A stretch of 64,000 nt of DNA from Rhodanobacter glycinis (GTDB lineage: Bacteria; Pseudomonadota; Gammaproteobacteria; Xanthomonadales; Rhodanobacteraceae), in assembly GCF_900114325.1 (NCBI RefSeq), contig NZ_FOSR01000004.1, positions 35,550 to 99,549 of the forward strand, given 5' to 3'. A model generated the notes under the pieces. The model had not been told where the DNA came from. It made no database searches and saw only the letters and a list, made by a program, of their open reading frames with translations. Every line of letters begins with the position of its first letter. Position 1 is the stretch's first letter. Both the position numbers and the translations under genes were made by a program. Shown piece by piece: positions 9,010-18,900 of the stretch.

Positions 9010-10572
9010 ATGACGGTGCCCCAACTCCTCCGCGAGGCTGGCGGAGCCTTGGGTTCCGGCCAGATCGACCTTGCCGAGCAACGGTTGGAGAAAGTACTGG
9101 CGCTGGCCCCCGGCAACACGGAGGCCCGCCGCCTGCTGGGCATTGCCGCCCTGATGAAGGGCGACCACCCTCGCGCCATCTCGCACCTGCGCAGCGTTCT
9201 CGCCACCAGGCCCGATGACGCCGTCGTCACCATGACGCTGGGCAACGCACTGTTCGAGGCCGGCGAAAGCGAAGCCGGACTGACGGCACTGCGACGTGCC
9301 AGCGAGCTAGCCCCGGGGATGGCTGCGGCCTGGTACAACCTGGGCCGCGCACTGCAGGTATCCACTCGCCCGGCAGAAGCGTGCGAGGCACTGCGGCACG
9401 CTGTGGCGATCGACCCGGACCATGCCAGGGCGCGCAACGCCCTGGCCACCGTGCTGACCAACCTGGGCGAGATCCCCGCTGCCGTGACGATGCTGCGCGA
9501 AACCTTGCGCAGGCAACCCGGGGACGTCGATGCGTGGCTTGCGCTTGGCAACATCAAGACCGAGGTCCTGGGCAACGACGACGTGGCGCAATTGCGCCAA
9601 TTGTTCCGTCACCCCGGCGGCTCCGACGATGCCCGTATCGCGCTGGGCTTCACCCTCGCCAAGGCACTGGAAGACCAGGCCGACTATGCCGCCGCATTTG
9701 ATGTAGTGAGCCAGGCCAACACACTCAAGCGCCAGACGTTGTACTGGAGCCGGGACGAGGAGCGCGCGCGCGTCGATGCCATTGCCGCGGCGTTTTCCCA
9801 TCCGCTTCCCGCGCCACAAGACCCCTCACTGGGCCACGAAGTCATTTTCGTGACGTGCCTGCCACGTTCCGGTTCCACCCTGGTCGAGCAGGTCCTCGCT
9901 TCGCACCCGGAGGTCGCCGGTGGCGACGAGATCCCGGTGCTACCAGAGCTGCTCGACGAGGAATCTGCGCGCCGCGGCCAACCCTTCCCCCAATGGGTGC
10001 CGGCCGCAAGTGCCAGCGACTGGCATCGTCTGGGCGAAGCCTACCTGGCGCGCAGCCGTGACTGGCATGCACCGGATCTGCGCTTCACCGACAAGAACGT
10101 CAGCAACTGGGCCTTCGTCGGCGCAGCCCTGGCCATGCTGCCCGGGGCCCGGGTCGTGAATGCACGCCGCGACCCGCTGGAAACCTGCTTCGCCGCCTAC
10201 CGGCAGTTGTTCACTACCGGCGTCCACTTCAGCTACGACCTGGACGACATGGTGGACTACTGCGCCGGTTACGAGCGCCTGAGCCGGCTCTGGCAGCAGC
10301 GATTCCCGCGGCAATGCTTCGACCACCGCTACGAGGCGCTGCAGCGCGACCCGGAAGGGCAGATCCGTCGCCTGCTGGATTTCTGCGGGCTGCCGTTCGA
10401 CCCTGCCTGCCTCGCTTTCCACCGGACACCGCGCACCGTGCTCACCTTCAGCTCGGCCCAGGTGCGCCAGCCGCTGCGCCGGGATACCGCACGCGACTCG
10501 CTCTACGGCGACAAGCTGGCACCGCTGCGCAGTCGTCTTCAGCAAGCCGGCCTGCTGTCGACGGACAGGTAG
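9010..10572 (+). CDS. TPR-containing sulfotransferase (module copy 1)
   Basis: The 520-residue protein has an N-terminal TPR array (about residues 1-200) with repeats such as AAWYNLGRALQVS. The C-terminal half is a sulfotransferase whose PAPS 5'-phosphosulfate loop CLPRSGSTLVEQ lies near residues 283-294. The 3'-phosphate-binding segment NARRDPLETCFAAY lies near 382. This domain type resembles tyrosylprotein sulfotransferases and would transfer sulfuryl groups from PAPS to a protein or metabolite. No signal peptide is seen. It converges on the TonB receptor at 10690-13803. The same pairing recurs 5 kb downstream, and the two sulfotransferases are diverged paralogues. No strong Shine-Dalgarno sequence precedes the ATG. 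Confidence 0.9.
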   Translation: MTVPQLLREAGGALGSGQIDLAEQRLEKVLALAPGNTEARRLLGIAALMKGDHPRAISHLRSVLATRPDDAVVTMTLGNALFEAGESEAGLTALRRASELAPGMAAAWYNLGRALQVSTRPAEACEALRHAVAIDPDHARARNALATVLTNLGEIPAAVTMLRETLRRQPGDVDAWLALGNIKTEVLGNDDVAQLRQLFRHPGGSDDARIALGFTLAKALEDQADYAAAFDVVSQANTLKRQTLYWSRDEERARVDAIAAAFSHPLPAPQDPSLGHEVIFVTCLPRSGSTLVEQVLASHPEVAGGDEIPVLPELLDEESARRGQPFPQWVPAASASDWHRLGEAYLARSRDWHAPDLRFTDKNVSNWAFVGAALAMLPGARVVNARRDPLETCFAAYRQLFTTGVHFSYDLDDMVDYCAGYERLSRLWQQRFPRQCFDHRYEALQRDPEGQIRRLLDFCGLPFDPACLAFHRTPRTVLTFSSAQVRQPLRRDTARDSLYGDKLAPLRSRLQQAGLLSTDR

Positions 10573-10630
10573 TTCGCCACTCGAACCTGCACTGGCCGCC
10601 GGTTTCCTGTCCTCCGCCTTCCGGCAAGAC

Positions 10631-10663
10631 AAAAAAAACCACCGGCCATGCAGGCCGGTGGTT
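10631..10663 (-). terminator. Rho-independent terminator of TonB receptor 1
   Basis: An 11-bp perfect stem (10637-10647 with 10653-10663, loop ATGCA) is followed on the reverse strand by eight T residues (A-run 10631-10638). It lies 26 bp past the stop of the reverse-strand receptor gene and could also act as a roadblock between the convergent genes. Confidence 0.9.
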
Positions 10664-10689
10664 CAAGGTTGACGCGAAATATCCGCTTA

Positions 10690-13600
10690 TCAGTAGTCGT
10701 ACGTGACCGAGAACCGCATGGTGCGCGGCGGCGTGGTGAACAACGGCTGGCCGTAGTAGCTGTTCACGTAGATCGTGTCGGACTTGCTGCTGTACGAGGC
10801 CGGGAACGACGGGTCGACCTGCGTGGCGCGCTGCTGGTTCAATGCGTTGAACACGTCCAGGTTGAAGCCCAACTTGCCGTCGGCAAACGACGGCCGGTAG
10901 TGCACGCCCACGTTGAGCAGCTCGGTCCACGGCGTGTGGCCGTTCGAGCCCGGCGACACGCGCTTGCCGTTGCACCAGTGGTAATTGCCGGTGCCGCCGC
11001 CGTTGTAGCCGGTCGGGTCGCCATTACCGTCGGGTCCGAAGTAGCCCAGGCACTCCTTCGGGGCACCGGACTGTGCCAGCAGGGTGGCCGAGAGCAGCCA
11101 CTCCGGGGTGATCTGGTAGTCGCCGCGGAAGCGCAACTGATGCGTGCGCACGTTGATGAGATCGCCGTACTGGCCGTCCATCAGCTGCCAGCTATCCCAG
11201 TCCTCGGTCTTGGAAACGTCGCCCTGGCCGAAGTCGGAACGCACCTGGCCCTCGGTGTTGCCGAAGCCGCGGCTGAAGGTGTAGTCGATGCGACCGTACC
11301 ACTTGCCGTCGAACGGATGCTCCAGGTACAGGTTCAGCGAGCCGTACTTGCGCACCGCGCCGCGTTTGAAGCCCCAGTCCTTCGTGGTCATCGATACCGT
11401 CACGTCCGGATGGCTGCCGTCGCTGGAGGCGACCAGCATCTGGTTGGTCATGCCGGGGTTGAACAGGCGGCAGTACGAAGCGCCGTACAGCGAGTCGTAG
11501 TAGGCCCCACCCGGTGCCGTCAGTGAGGGATCCACACCCATGGCCTGCATCTTGGCGTCGATCTGGCCCGGCGAGCATTCATCGTCGATGGCTGCCTTCA
11601 GGTCGCGCCACATGGCCTTGGCACCATACACCCAGTTGTCGCCCAGCTTCTTGTCGAAACCGACGATGAACTCGTCCTCGTACTCTGGCTTCAGATTGCG
11701 CGCGGCGACCTGTCGCGGATCCTTGGGAGCACCGCTTTCGCCATCAGGCGACGCGTATGGCGTGCAGTTGTATGCGTCCGTCGGTACGCCGGTGGCGGGA
11801 TCGATCGTTTTGTACTGGCAGTGCGAGACCAAGTAGGTCGAGATGTTGGCCGCGCGCTCCGCCGCATTGTTGGGCAACGCGAGGTAGTAGCGGCCGGCGT
11901 TGCCGTAGACCTTGAACGAGGAATCGCCGAACACGTCCCAGCTGGCGCCGATACGCGGTTCCCACTGGTTCTTCTCGTCGACGAAGGCCTTCCCCAGGTT
12001 GTTGTTGTTGGTGAAGTGGTCGTTGCGCACGCCGATGCTCACGAGAAGGTTGGAAGCCACCTTCCAGTTATCCTGCAGGTACCAGGCCTTCTGCGACGTC
12101 GTCATGCTGGTGGCCCAGCCGATATTGCGCTTGTCCACCCGGTGGCTGCCATCGGCGTACTTGTCCGGGTAATAGCGCCAGTAATAGTCCAACGACGGAT
12201 TGAACGGGTTGAACTGGCTCGGACCCTGGTCCGTGGCCTTCAGGTACATGTTGTCCATGCCCACCATCAGGTCGTGGTCACCCAGCCGGTAGTCAAAGTC
12301 CACGCGCAAACCGCGGCTGGCATTCTTGGCGCCGGCCAGGGTCCAGGTGGTGTTGGTCTGGGCGTTGTGCGGATGGCTGCCATCAGGCAGCGTCGCATTG
12401 GAGGCCCGCGAGATGAAGGGCAGCGGGCTGTTGTTGCCGTAGATCACCGGATCCTGGAAATGGGCCTTGCCGGCCAGGATGCTCAGCGTGGCCGCGTCGG
12501 TGATGTAGCTGGTGAAATGGGCAATGTAGAACTGCGCGTTGTCCTTGGTGACGTCGCCCTTGCTGGAGTACGCGCCCTTCTTCAGCGTGTCGTAGTCGAA
12601 GTCGTAGTACGTGCCGCCGCCATTGGAGACGTTGTTGCGCAACGTGGTCAGTTCCAGCACGTTGTTGTCGGTGATGTTCCAGTCCAGTTTGGCGTAGACC
12701 TTGGTCTGCTTGTCCTCGTATTCCCATACGTTGCCGCTGTCGACGCTGCCGACGCTGGTGCCCTTGGTCTTGGTGGATTCGGCAGCCAGGAAGAGGAACA
12801 GCTTGTCCTTGATCAGCGGACCGCCCAAGTAGGCCGAATACACGGTTTCCCAGGTCTTGTTGTCGTTGCGGTACCGGTACAGCGAGCCCGGCTTGGAGGA
12901 ATCGTCCGGCTGATAGGTGAGCGTGCCCAGCGGCCCCGGGATCGTCGGATGGCCGTAGTGGTAGTTGACCGGATTGCCTTCCAGCGAACGCGGCTGCCAC
13001 AGCACCTGTCCACCGAAGTGCCATTCGTTGGTGCCGCGCTTGCCCACCTGGTTGATCACGCCGCCGTCGGAACGGCCGTACTTGGCGTCGTAGCCGCCGG
13101 TCAGGGTTTCCTGCTGCTCGATGGCGCCGTAAGGCAACTGGAAGCCGCCGAGGTTCTTGTACGGCTCGCCGACGTTGTAGCCGTTCACGTAGTAGGCGTT
13201 CTCGGACACGCTGGAGCCGCCGAAGGACACCAGCGAACCACCGGACGGGCCGGTGAAGTAGCTGCTGCCCCCCGTGGTGTTGGGCGCCAGCAACGCGATG
13301 GCCTCGGCGCTGTGCGCCACCGGCAGGCGTTTCAGGTCGGCCGAGGTGATGACGGTGCTGGAATTGACGCTGCTGACGTCGATGGACGGCAACGCGTTGG
13401 CTGTCACCGTCACTGCCGACAGCTGGGTGGCGTTGCTGCTGCCGCCAGCCGCGGCACCGCTGGTGAAGTCGACGCCGGCGGCACCGCCAGTGGAGACATA
13501 GGTGCCTTTATGCGTGCTGACGACCGTGCCGTTCTGCTTGAGGGTCACCGTATAGGTGCCCACCGGCAGATGATCGACGCGGAAACGGCCGGCGCTGTCC

Positions 13601-13803
13601 ACCGGCACTTCACGCGAGATGCCCGAACTGTTGCTTACCACCACGGTCTCGCCCGATCCGGCGGGCGCCTGTCCGAAGATGCTGCCGACCGTGCTCTGCG
13701 CCAGCGCGGCGCCAGCAAAACTGAGACCCAGCGCCACCGCCAGGGCAGTGCGGCGCCAACGGAAATTACCGGCGACGGTTCCGGCCCCATTAAAAGTAGT
13801 CAT
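10690..13803 (-). CDS. Oar-like TonB-dependent receptor with carboxypeptidase-regulatory-like N-domain (module copy 1)
   Basis: From the ATG at 13803 this is 1037 residues; GGGGAG stands just upstream, so an in-frame ATG at 13863 is less likely. A signal peptide ends near ALAQ (about residues 33-36). Next come a carboxypeptidase-regulatory-like beta domain (about 37-115), a TonB-box-like LSAVTVTA, the plug, and a long beta barrel ending in the aromatic MRFSVTYDY. This is the OmpA-related Oar family of outer-membrane receptors, which take up large ligands with energy from TonB. The ligand is unknown. It is a clear paralogue of the receptor at 15913-19017, for example in ANALPSIDV versus ANALPAIDV. 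Confidence 0.93.
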   Translation of the reverse strand: MTTFNGAGTVAGNFRWRRTALAVALGLSFAGAALAQSTVGSIFGQAPAGSGETVVVSNSSGISREVPVDSAGRFRVDHLPVGTYTVTLKQNGTVVSTHKGTYVSTGGAAGVDFTSGAAAGGSSNATQLSAVTVTANALPSIDVSSVNSSTVITSADLKRLPVAHSAEAIALLAPNTTGGSSYFTGPSGGSLVSFGGSSVSENAYYVNGYNVGEPYKNLGGFQLPYGAIEQQETLTGGYDAKYGRSDGGVINQVGKRGTNEWHFGGQVLWQPRSLEGNPVNYHYGHPTIPGPLGTLTYQPDDSSKPGSLYRYRNDNKTWETVYSAYLGGPLIKDKLFLFLAAESTKTKGTSVGSVDSGNVWEYEDKQTKVYAKLDWNITDNNVLELTTLRNNVSNGGGTYYDFDYDTLKKGAYSSKGDVTKDNAQFYIAHFTSYITDAATLSILAGKAHFQDPVIYGNNSPLPFISRASNATLPDGSHPHNAQTNTTWTLAGAKNASRGLRVDFDYRLGDHDLMVGMDNMYLKATDQGPSQFNPFNPSLDYYWRYYPDKYADGSHRVDKRNIGWATSMTTSQKAWYLQDNWKVASNLLVSIGVRNDHFTNNNNLGKAFVDEKNQWEPRIGASWDVFGDSSFKVYGNAGRYYLALPNNAAERAANISTYLVSHCQYKTIDPATGVPTDAYNCTPYASPDGESGAPKDPRQVAARNLKPEYEDEFIVGFDKKLGDNWVYGAKAMWRDLKAAIDDECSPGQIDAKMQAMGVDPSLTAPGGAYYDSLYGASYCRLFNPGMTNQMLVASSDGSHPDVTVSMTTKDWGFKRGAVRKYGSLNLYLEHPFDGKWYGRIDYTFSRGFGNTEGQVRSDFGQGDVSKTEDWDSWQLMDGQYGDLINVRTHQLRFRGDYQITPEWLLSATLLAQSGAPKECLGYFGPDGNGDPTGYNGGGTGNYHWCNGKRVSPGSNGHTPWTELLNVGVHYRPSFADGKLGFNLDVFNALNQQRATQVDPSFPASYSSKSDTIYVNSYYGQPLFTTPPRTMRFSVTYDY

Positions 13804-13869
13804 GTATTTCTCCCCAATAGAGATTGTCGCGAAGGGCGACGAAAAAACGAGGCAGACACTCAAAAACCC

Positions 13870-13906
13870 GAGTTCGCAATTACTTACCGTAAATACTTGC
13901 GAACTC
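13870..13906. promoter_or_regulatory. Perfect dyad in the 5' leader of TonB receptor 1
   Basis: GAGTTCGCAA (13870-13879) is exactly repeated in inverse orientation as TTGCGAACTC (13897-13906), with a 17-bp spacer. It lies between the predicted -10 element and the start codon, 66-103 bp upstream of the ATG. It could be a protein operator or a leader RNA stem-loop. The rest of the divergent intergenic region (13804-14160) holds the receptor promoter and an AT-richer stretch; I see no convincing promoter for the forward sulfotransferase. Confidence 0.6.
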
Positions 13907-13932
13907 CCCCATGGCTTGATCTACCGCTTCGC

Positions 13933-13962
13933 AAAATACCTCCGCAAAAACGCATGAGTCAA
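13933..13962 (-). promoter_or_regulatory. Predicted sigma-70 promoter of TonB receptor 1
   Basis: On the reverse strand TTGACT (13957-13962) is followed after 18 bp by TATTTT (13933-13938). This predicts a leader of about 120 nt. Directly upstream is AACAAAATTT (13961-13970 on the + strand), a 10-mer also found upstream of the second receptor at 19247-19256. Confidence 0.5.
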
Positions 13963-14160
13963 CAAAATTTTTATGTTTGGCCCGGCATGTCGCGATAACA
14001 CAATGCTATTCATTGCGTAATATCGGCCAGTCTCCGCCATTTGTTGCATATTGCTGCCGGATCTTCGCTATTCGTTACGCATTCCCCCGATCGCTCATCA
14101 TTCACTCGTTCATGTCCGCAGGTATTTGAGCGCACGCACCAACCGCTCTACCATCCGGCA

Positions 14161-15744
14161 ATGACTGCTTCCACAGACTCATCCGAATATGCGCCCGCCT
14201 CCGACACCACCCGGCTCGCCGAGATCCAGGCCATGCTGGAGGCCCGGCTGGTGCGGATTCCCGATGATGTCGCAAGCCTGGTCGAGCTATCGCGCACCCG
14301 CTTTCATCGAGGTCATTTCCGCGCAGCAAGTGCCCCTCTGCTGCGCGCCGCCGGCCATTTGCCACACGACGCACCGCAGATTGTTGCGCTGGTTCAGCGA
14401 TTGATCGCTCAAGGCGAGATCGCCGTTGCCCGGCGCTGCCTGCAACTGCTGGCACAGGCCCCCCAGCCACCCGCTGACATGCTGGCCACCCAAGCCCACC
14501 TGCAATTCATGCTGGGCGATCACGACTGGGCCCTGCGCACGATGGCGGCGGCCGTCGACGCCGGCGTTGACGGCCCCGGCGACCTGTTCATGCACGCCAT
14601 ACTGCTGCAGTTCAGCGGCCAGGCGGACGCTACCCATGCCGTGCTGGAACGCTGTCTGGCCCGCTGGCCCGGCTTCGGCGACGCGCTGACGGTCCTCGTC
14701 AACCTGCGCAAACAGCGTCCCGAGACCCAGCGTCTGGATTGGATCGCCGCCCGGCTGTGCGAACTGCCCTTGGCCGGCACGCCGGAACAGCGCTTCGTGC
14801 GCGCCGAGTTCGAATACGCCCGCTTCAAGACCCTCGACGACCTCGACCGGCGCGACGAGGCCTGGGCGGCGCTGGAGAGCTGCAACGCACTGATGCGGGC
14901 GCTCAACCCCTACGACGCAGCGGCCGAGGAACGCGTCACCACGGCGCTGATCGGCATGCCCGTGTCACCATCCGGGCCCGTGCATGCGTGCTCGCCGGGT
15001 CCGCTGCCGATCTTCATCGTGGGCATGCCGCGCACGGGCACCACGCTGCTTGATCGCATCCTCTCCAGTCACTCGCAGGTGACCTCAGCCGGCGAGATCA
15101 TCGACTTCTGGCGCCAGTTGCACTGGGTGGCGGACGTGCCTCCCGCGCGCAACGCGGGCCTGCTGGAAATCGTCCGCCGCAGCGCACGGATCGACTACCG
15201 GGAGCTGGGCGAGCGCTATCTTGCCCAGACCCGCTGGCGCGCGCAGGGCAAGGCCTGGTACGTGGACAAGCTACCGGCGAACATCCAACTGGTGGGGTTC
15301 ATCCGGCGCGCGCTGCCGCAGGCGCCGATCCTGCACCTGGTGCGCGACCCCATGGATGTGTGCTTCTCCAACTACAAGGCGCTGTTCGGCAACATCTCCG
15401 CCTACAGCTACGGATTGGACTCCGTCGCGCACTACCACAGCCAGTATGCGCGGCTCGCGCGGCATTGGCGCAAGGCGCTGCCGGGCACCATGCTCGACGT
15501 GCCCTATGCCGACCTGGTGCAGCGCACCGAAGACACGGTAAGCAAAGTGCTGCAGCATTGCGGACTCACGCTCGAGAACGCCTGCCTGCACCCGGAACAC
15601 AATGCCGCGCCGGTCGCCACGCCCAGCAGTGCCCAGGTCCGCGAAGCCATCCACCGCCGCGGCCTGGGGCAATGGCAGCGCTACGCCCGCGAACTGGAAC
15701 CTCTGCGCCAGGCGCTGGCCGAACAGGAAAACGGAGCAGACTGA
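14161..15744 (+). CDS. TPR-containing sulfotransferase (module copy 2)
   Basis: From the ATG at 14161 the protein has 527 residues: an N-terminal TPR-like helical region (about 15-230) and a C-terminal sulfotransferase. The phosphosulfate loop VGMPRTGTTLLDR lies near 287-299 and the 3'-phosphate segment LVRDPMDVCFSNY near 392-404. It has the same architecture as copy 1 but is clearly diverged. The frame is open upstream to 14041, but those 40 codons are untypical and lie in the promoter region of the divergent receptor. It converges on the receptor at 15913-19017. The family resembles tyrosylprotein sulfotransferases; acceptor unknown. Confidence 0.9.
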   Translation: MTASTDSSEYAPASDTTRLAEIQAMLEARLVRIPDDVASLVELSRTRFHRGHFRAASAPLLRAAGHLPHDAPQIVALVQRLIAQGEIAVARRCLQLLAQAPQPPADMLATQAHLQFMLGDHDWALRTMAAAVDAGVDGPGDLFMHAILLQFSGQADATHAVLERCLARWPGFGDALTVLVNLRKQRPETQRLDWIAARLCELPLAGTPEQRFVRAEFEYARFKTLDDLDRRDEAWAALESCNALMRALNPYDAAAEERVTTALIGMPVSPSGPVHACSPGPLPIFIVGMPRTGTTLLDRILSSHSQVTSAGEIIDFWRQLHWVADVPPARNAGLLEIVRRSARIDYRELGERYLAQTRWRAQGKAWYVDKLPANIQLVGFIRRALPQAPILHLVRDPMDVCFSNYKALFGNISAYSYGLDSVAHYHSQYARLARHWRKALPGTMLDVPYADLVQRTEDTVSKVLQHCGLTLENACLHPEHNAAPVATPSSAQVREAIHRRGLGQWQRYARELEPLRQALAEQENGAD

Positions 15745-15836
15745 CCACTGCGCGACTCGCCACAGCCCGCGCCGACATGACTACGTATCCGGCAAGGTTC
15801 CGCATCGGTGATGCCAGCCGGGCCGCTGCGCACAAA

Positions 15837-15868
15837 GGAAAGCCGCCGGACGAATCCGGCGGCTTTCC
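15837..15868 (-). terminator. Hairpin terminator between sulfotransferase 2 and TonB receptor 2
   Basis: A 14-bp perfect stem (15837-15850 with 15855-15868, loop CGAA) lies 44 bp past the reverse-strand receptor stop. On the reverse strand it is followed by TTTGTG, a weak T-tract. It may serve both convergent genes. Confidence 0.75.
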
Positions 15869-15912
15869 AATACGCCACGATGCCCGGTCGGGACCGGGCA
15901 TGCTGCCTGTGC

Positions 15913-18900
15913 TTACCAGTCGTAAGTCACGCCAAACTGCACGTAGCGAGGCAGCTCGCTGCCCGCCGTGAGCATGTACGTGGACTCCGGTGCGGACGTC
16001 AGGCCATAGCCGTAGTCGTACTGGGTCGCGTTCTGCTCGTTGAACACGTTGAAGACCTGCACCTGGAAGCCCAGTTTCTTGCCGGCCCAGAGTGGGCGGT
16101 ACGCCACTTGCAGGTCGAGCTGGTGCGTCCACGGGGTCCGACCGTTCGCGGCCGGCGGCATCGGCTTGCCACCGCAATAGTGGTAGTCGGTATTGCCGTA
16201 GTTGTTGAACTTCGATATCTCGTCCACACCGTAAGCCCCCAGGCAGAACTTCGGATAACCCGAGGCGATCCGCAGCTGTGCCCCCACGCTCCACTCCGGC
16301 GCCAACTGGTAATAGCCGTAGGCGCGCAGCTGATGCTTCTGGTCGTTGGCCTGCACGCCGCCCGCGTATTCCATGAGCTGGCTGAAGTCCCACTGCTCGG
16401 TCGAGGACTGCGAGCTGCCGCCCTGGCCGATGCTCGACTGCACCGGTCCCTCGGTATTGCCGTAGCTGCGCGAGAAGGTGTAATCCACCTTGCCGTACCA
16501 CTTGCCGTCGAACGGGTGCTCCAGATACATGTCCAGCGCGTAGTACTTGCGCTTGAGCTTCTGGAAACCCATCTGCTCCCGCGTAATGGTCGCCTCGTCG
16601 TAGCCGCCCGCTTCGTTCGCCACGCGAATGACGTTGGTCGCGCCCGGATTGATCAGGTAGCCCCCGTTGAGATCGGAGACCTTCAAGGTCGCCGGGTTGG
16701 CGCCCTGGGCGATCAACTGGTTGTAGATGACCTGCTGGTCGCCCCAGTCGTCGATCGCACGACCCATGCGGTTGACGATGCCGGTAACGCCATAGACCCA
16801 GGACGAATTGATCTGCTGCTGCATGCCGAGGACGAACTGGTCCTGGTACTCGGGCTTGAGATTGGTGGCAGCCACGGTCTTGGGATCGATCGGGGTGCCG
16901 TCCGAGTTGTTGCTCGGCACCGCGCCGCCCGGGGCGTTGGTGGCGAGCGGATGGATATTCAGCGGCGCACCGGTTTCCGGGTCGATACCCTGGTAGGTGT
17001 AGTACTGATTCGTGTAGAGCGGCGCACCGGCGGCGCGCAAGGCAACGCTGGAGGGCATGGCGATGTAGTAGCGGCCCACGTTGCCGAACACCTTCAGGCT
17101 CGAATCGCCCAGCACATCCCAGCTGAAACCGAGCCGCGGCGCCCACTGCGGGCTGGTTTCTCTCAGGTAGGCCACGCCGGCCGGGTTGTAGTTGGTGAAC
17201 TGGTCGTTGCGCAGGCCCAGGTTCAGCAGCAGATTGGGTGTGACCTGCCAGTTGTCCTGGATGTATTGCGCGCGCTGCGCCACCTTGACGGTGGCGCTGG
17301 TGACGAAGACGTACTTGGAGACGATATATCCCTGCTCGCCACCCGGCTGGGTATTGGGCGGCGCCACGTTGTAGACGCCAGAGGTTACAGGTTTGCCAGG
17401 ATCGACCTTGCCGTAATCCCAGGCGAATCCCGGACCTGTCATCGCCTTGCCATCGTTGATGTCGACGTCATTGTCGTTGTCGATGCCGAACTGCAAATCG
17501 TGGTCGCCCAGCCTCCAGTCCAGGTCCAGGCGGTAATTGGTGACGCTGGATTTGTGCCTGGGGTTGCTGATGTTGGTACTGGTATTCAGGCTGGTGATGC
17601 CGGGACCGCCGTAAAGCGGGTTTTCGTTGCCCGAGCCGAGCACATTCGCAACGTCGGGAGTCAGCCCGGCGATAGGCGGCTGCTCGACGTAGTAGCTGTT
17701 GTGCATCTTGCCGACCATCGCGCTCATGGTCAGGTTGTCGGTGATGTACGAGGTGTACTTCGCGATCCAGATCTTGGCCGTGTCCTTGCTGTACTGGCCG
17801 TAGCTCTGCAGCGCGCCCAGCTTCTTGGTGCCGTAGTCGAAACCGTAGATTTCCGGCGCACTGGTCTGGTACGAATTCTGGATACCGGTCAGCGAGAGGA
17901 TGTTGTTCGCGTTGATGTTCCAGTCGAGCTTGGCGTAATACTTCGGCGCCTTGGTCGTGGAGAAATCCTCTTGGCCACCGCCGGAAGTGATCGGCTGCAC
18001 GTTGCTGTTGCTGGTCTTGTTCGCCTCGGCGGACAGGAACACGTACAGCTTGTCCTTGATCAGCGGGCCACCCACGTAGGCGTCGTAGACCGTGTTCCAG
18101 GTGCTGCTGGCCTGGCGATAGCGGTAGAGATCCCCGGGCTCCTGGCCCGGCGTGGTCGAGCGCGGATTCGCATAGTGGTAATTCACATAGTTTGCTTGCG
18201 CAAACGCCGGTTGCCACAGCACCTGGCCGCCGAAATGCCACTGGTTGGTACCGCTCTTGCCGACCTGGCTGATCACGCCGCCAGCGGAACGGCCGTATTT
18301 CGCGCCATAGCCGCTGGTCAATGTCTGCTGCTGATCGATGGAGCCGTAGGGCAAGGTGATGCCGCCCGTATCCGAAAGCGGATCGGTCGTATTGAACCCG
18401 TTGATGTAGTAGGCGTTTTCGACCACCGTCGAACCGCTGAAGGAGACCAGCGGATCGCCCATCGGACCGCTGCCCAGCCGCGCCGCGCCCGGGGTTGTTC
18501 CCGGGGCCAGCAGCGCAATGGAGCCTGCCGAACGCGCCACCGGCAGCCGCGCGAGTTGCTCGGAGGTGATGGTGGTGTTCTGGGTGGTCGAGGTGACGTC
18601 GATCGCCGGCAAGGCATTGGCCTGAACCGTCACCGCCGCAAAATTCTTGGCGTTGACGCCCTCGGCGCTGGCGCCGGCGCCGGTGAAGTCGGCTTCCAGC
18701 GCGCTGCCCGCCTGCGGGCTGACGTGTTCATGCGTCTGCACGACCTGGCCGCCCTGCAGCAGGTTCACCGTATACGTGCCCACCGGGACGGTAAGGGAGT
18801 AATGGCCCGACGCCCCGACCGGCACGGTGCGGCTGAAGCCCGCGCCACCCGTGACCTGGACTTCGGCGCCGGCGGTGGCCGTGCCGAAAATGGTGCCGGT

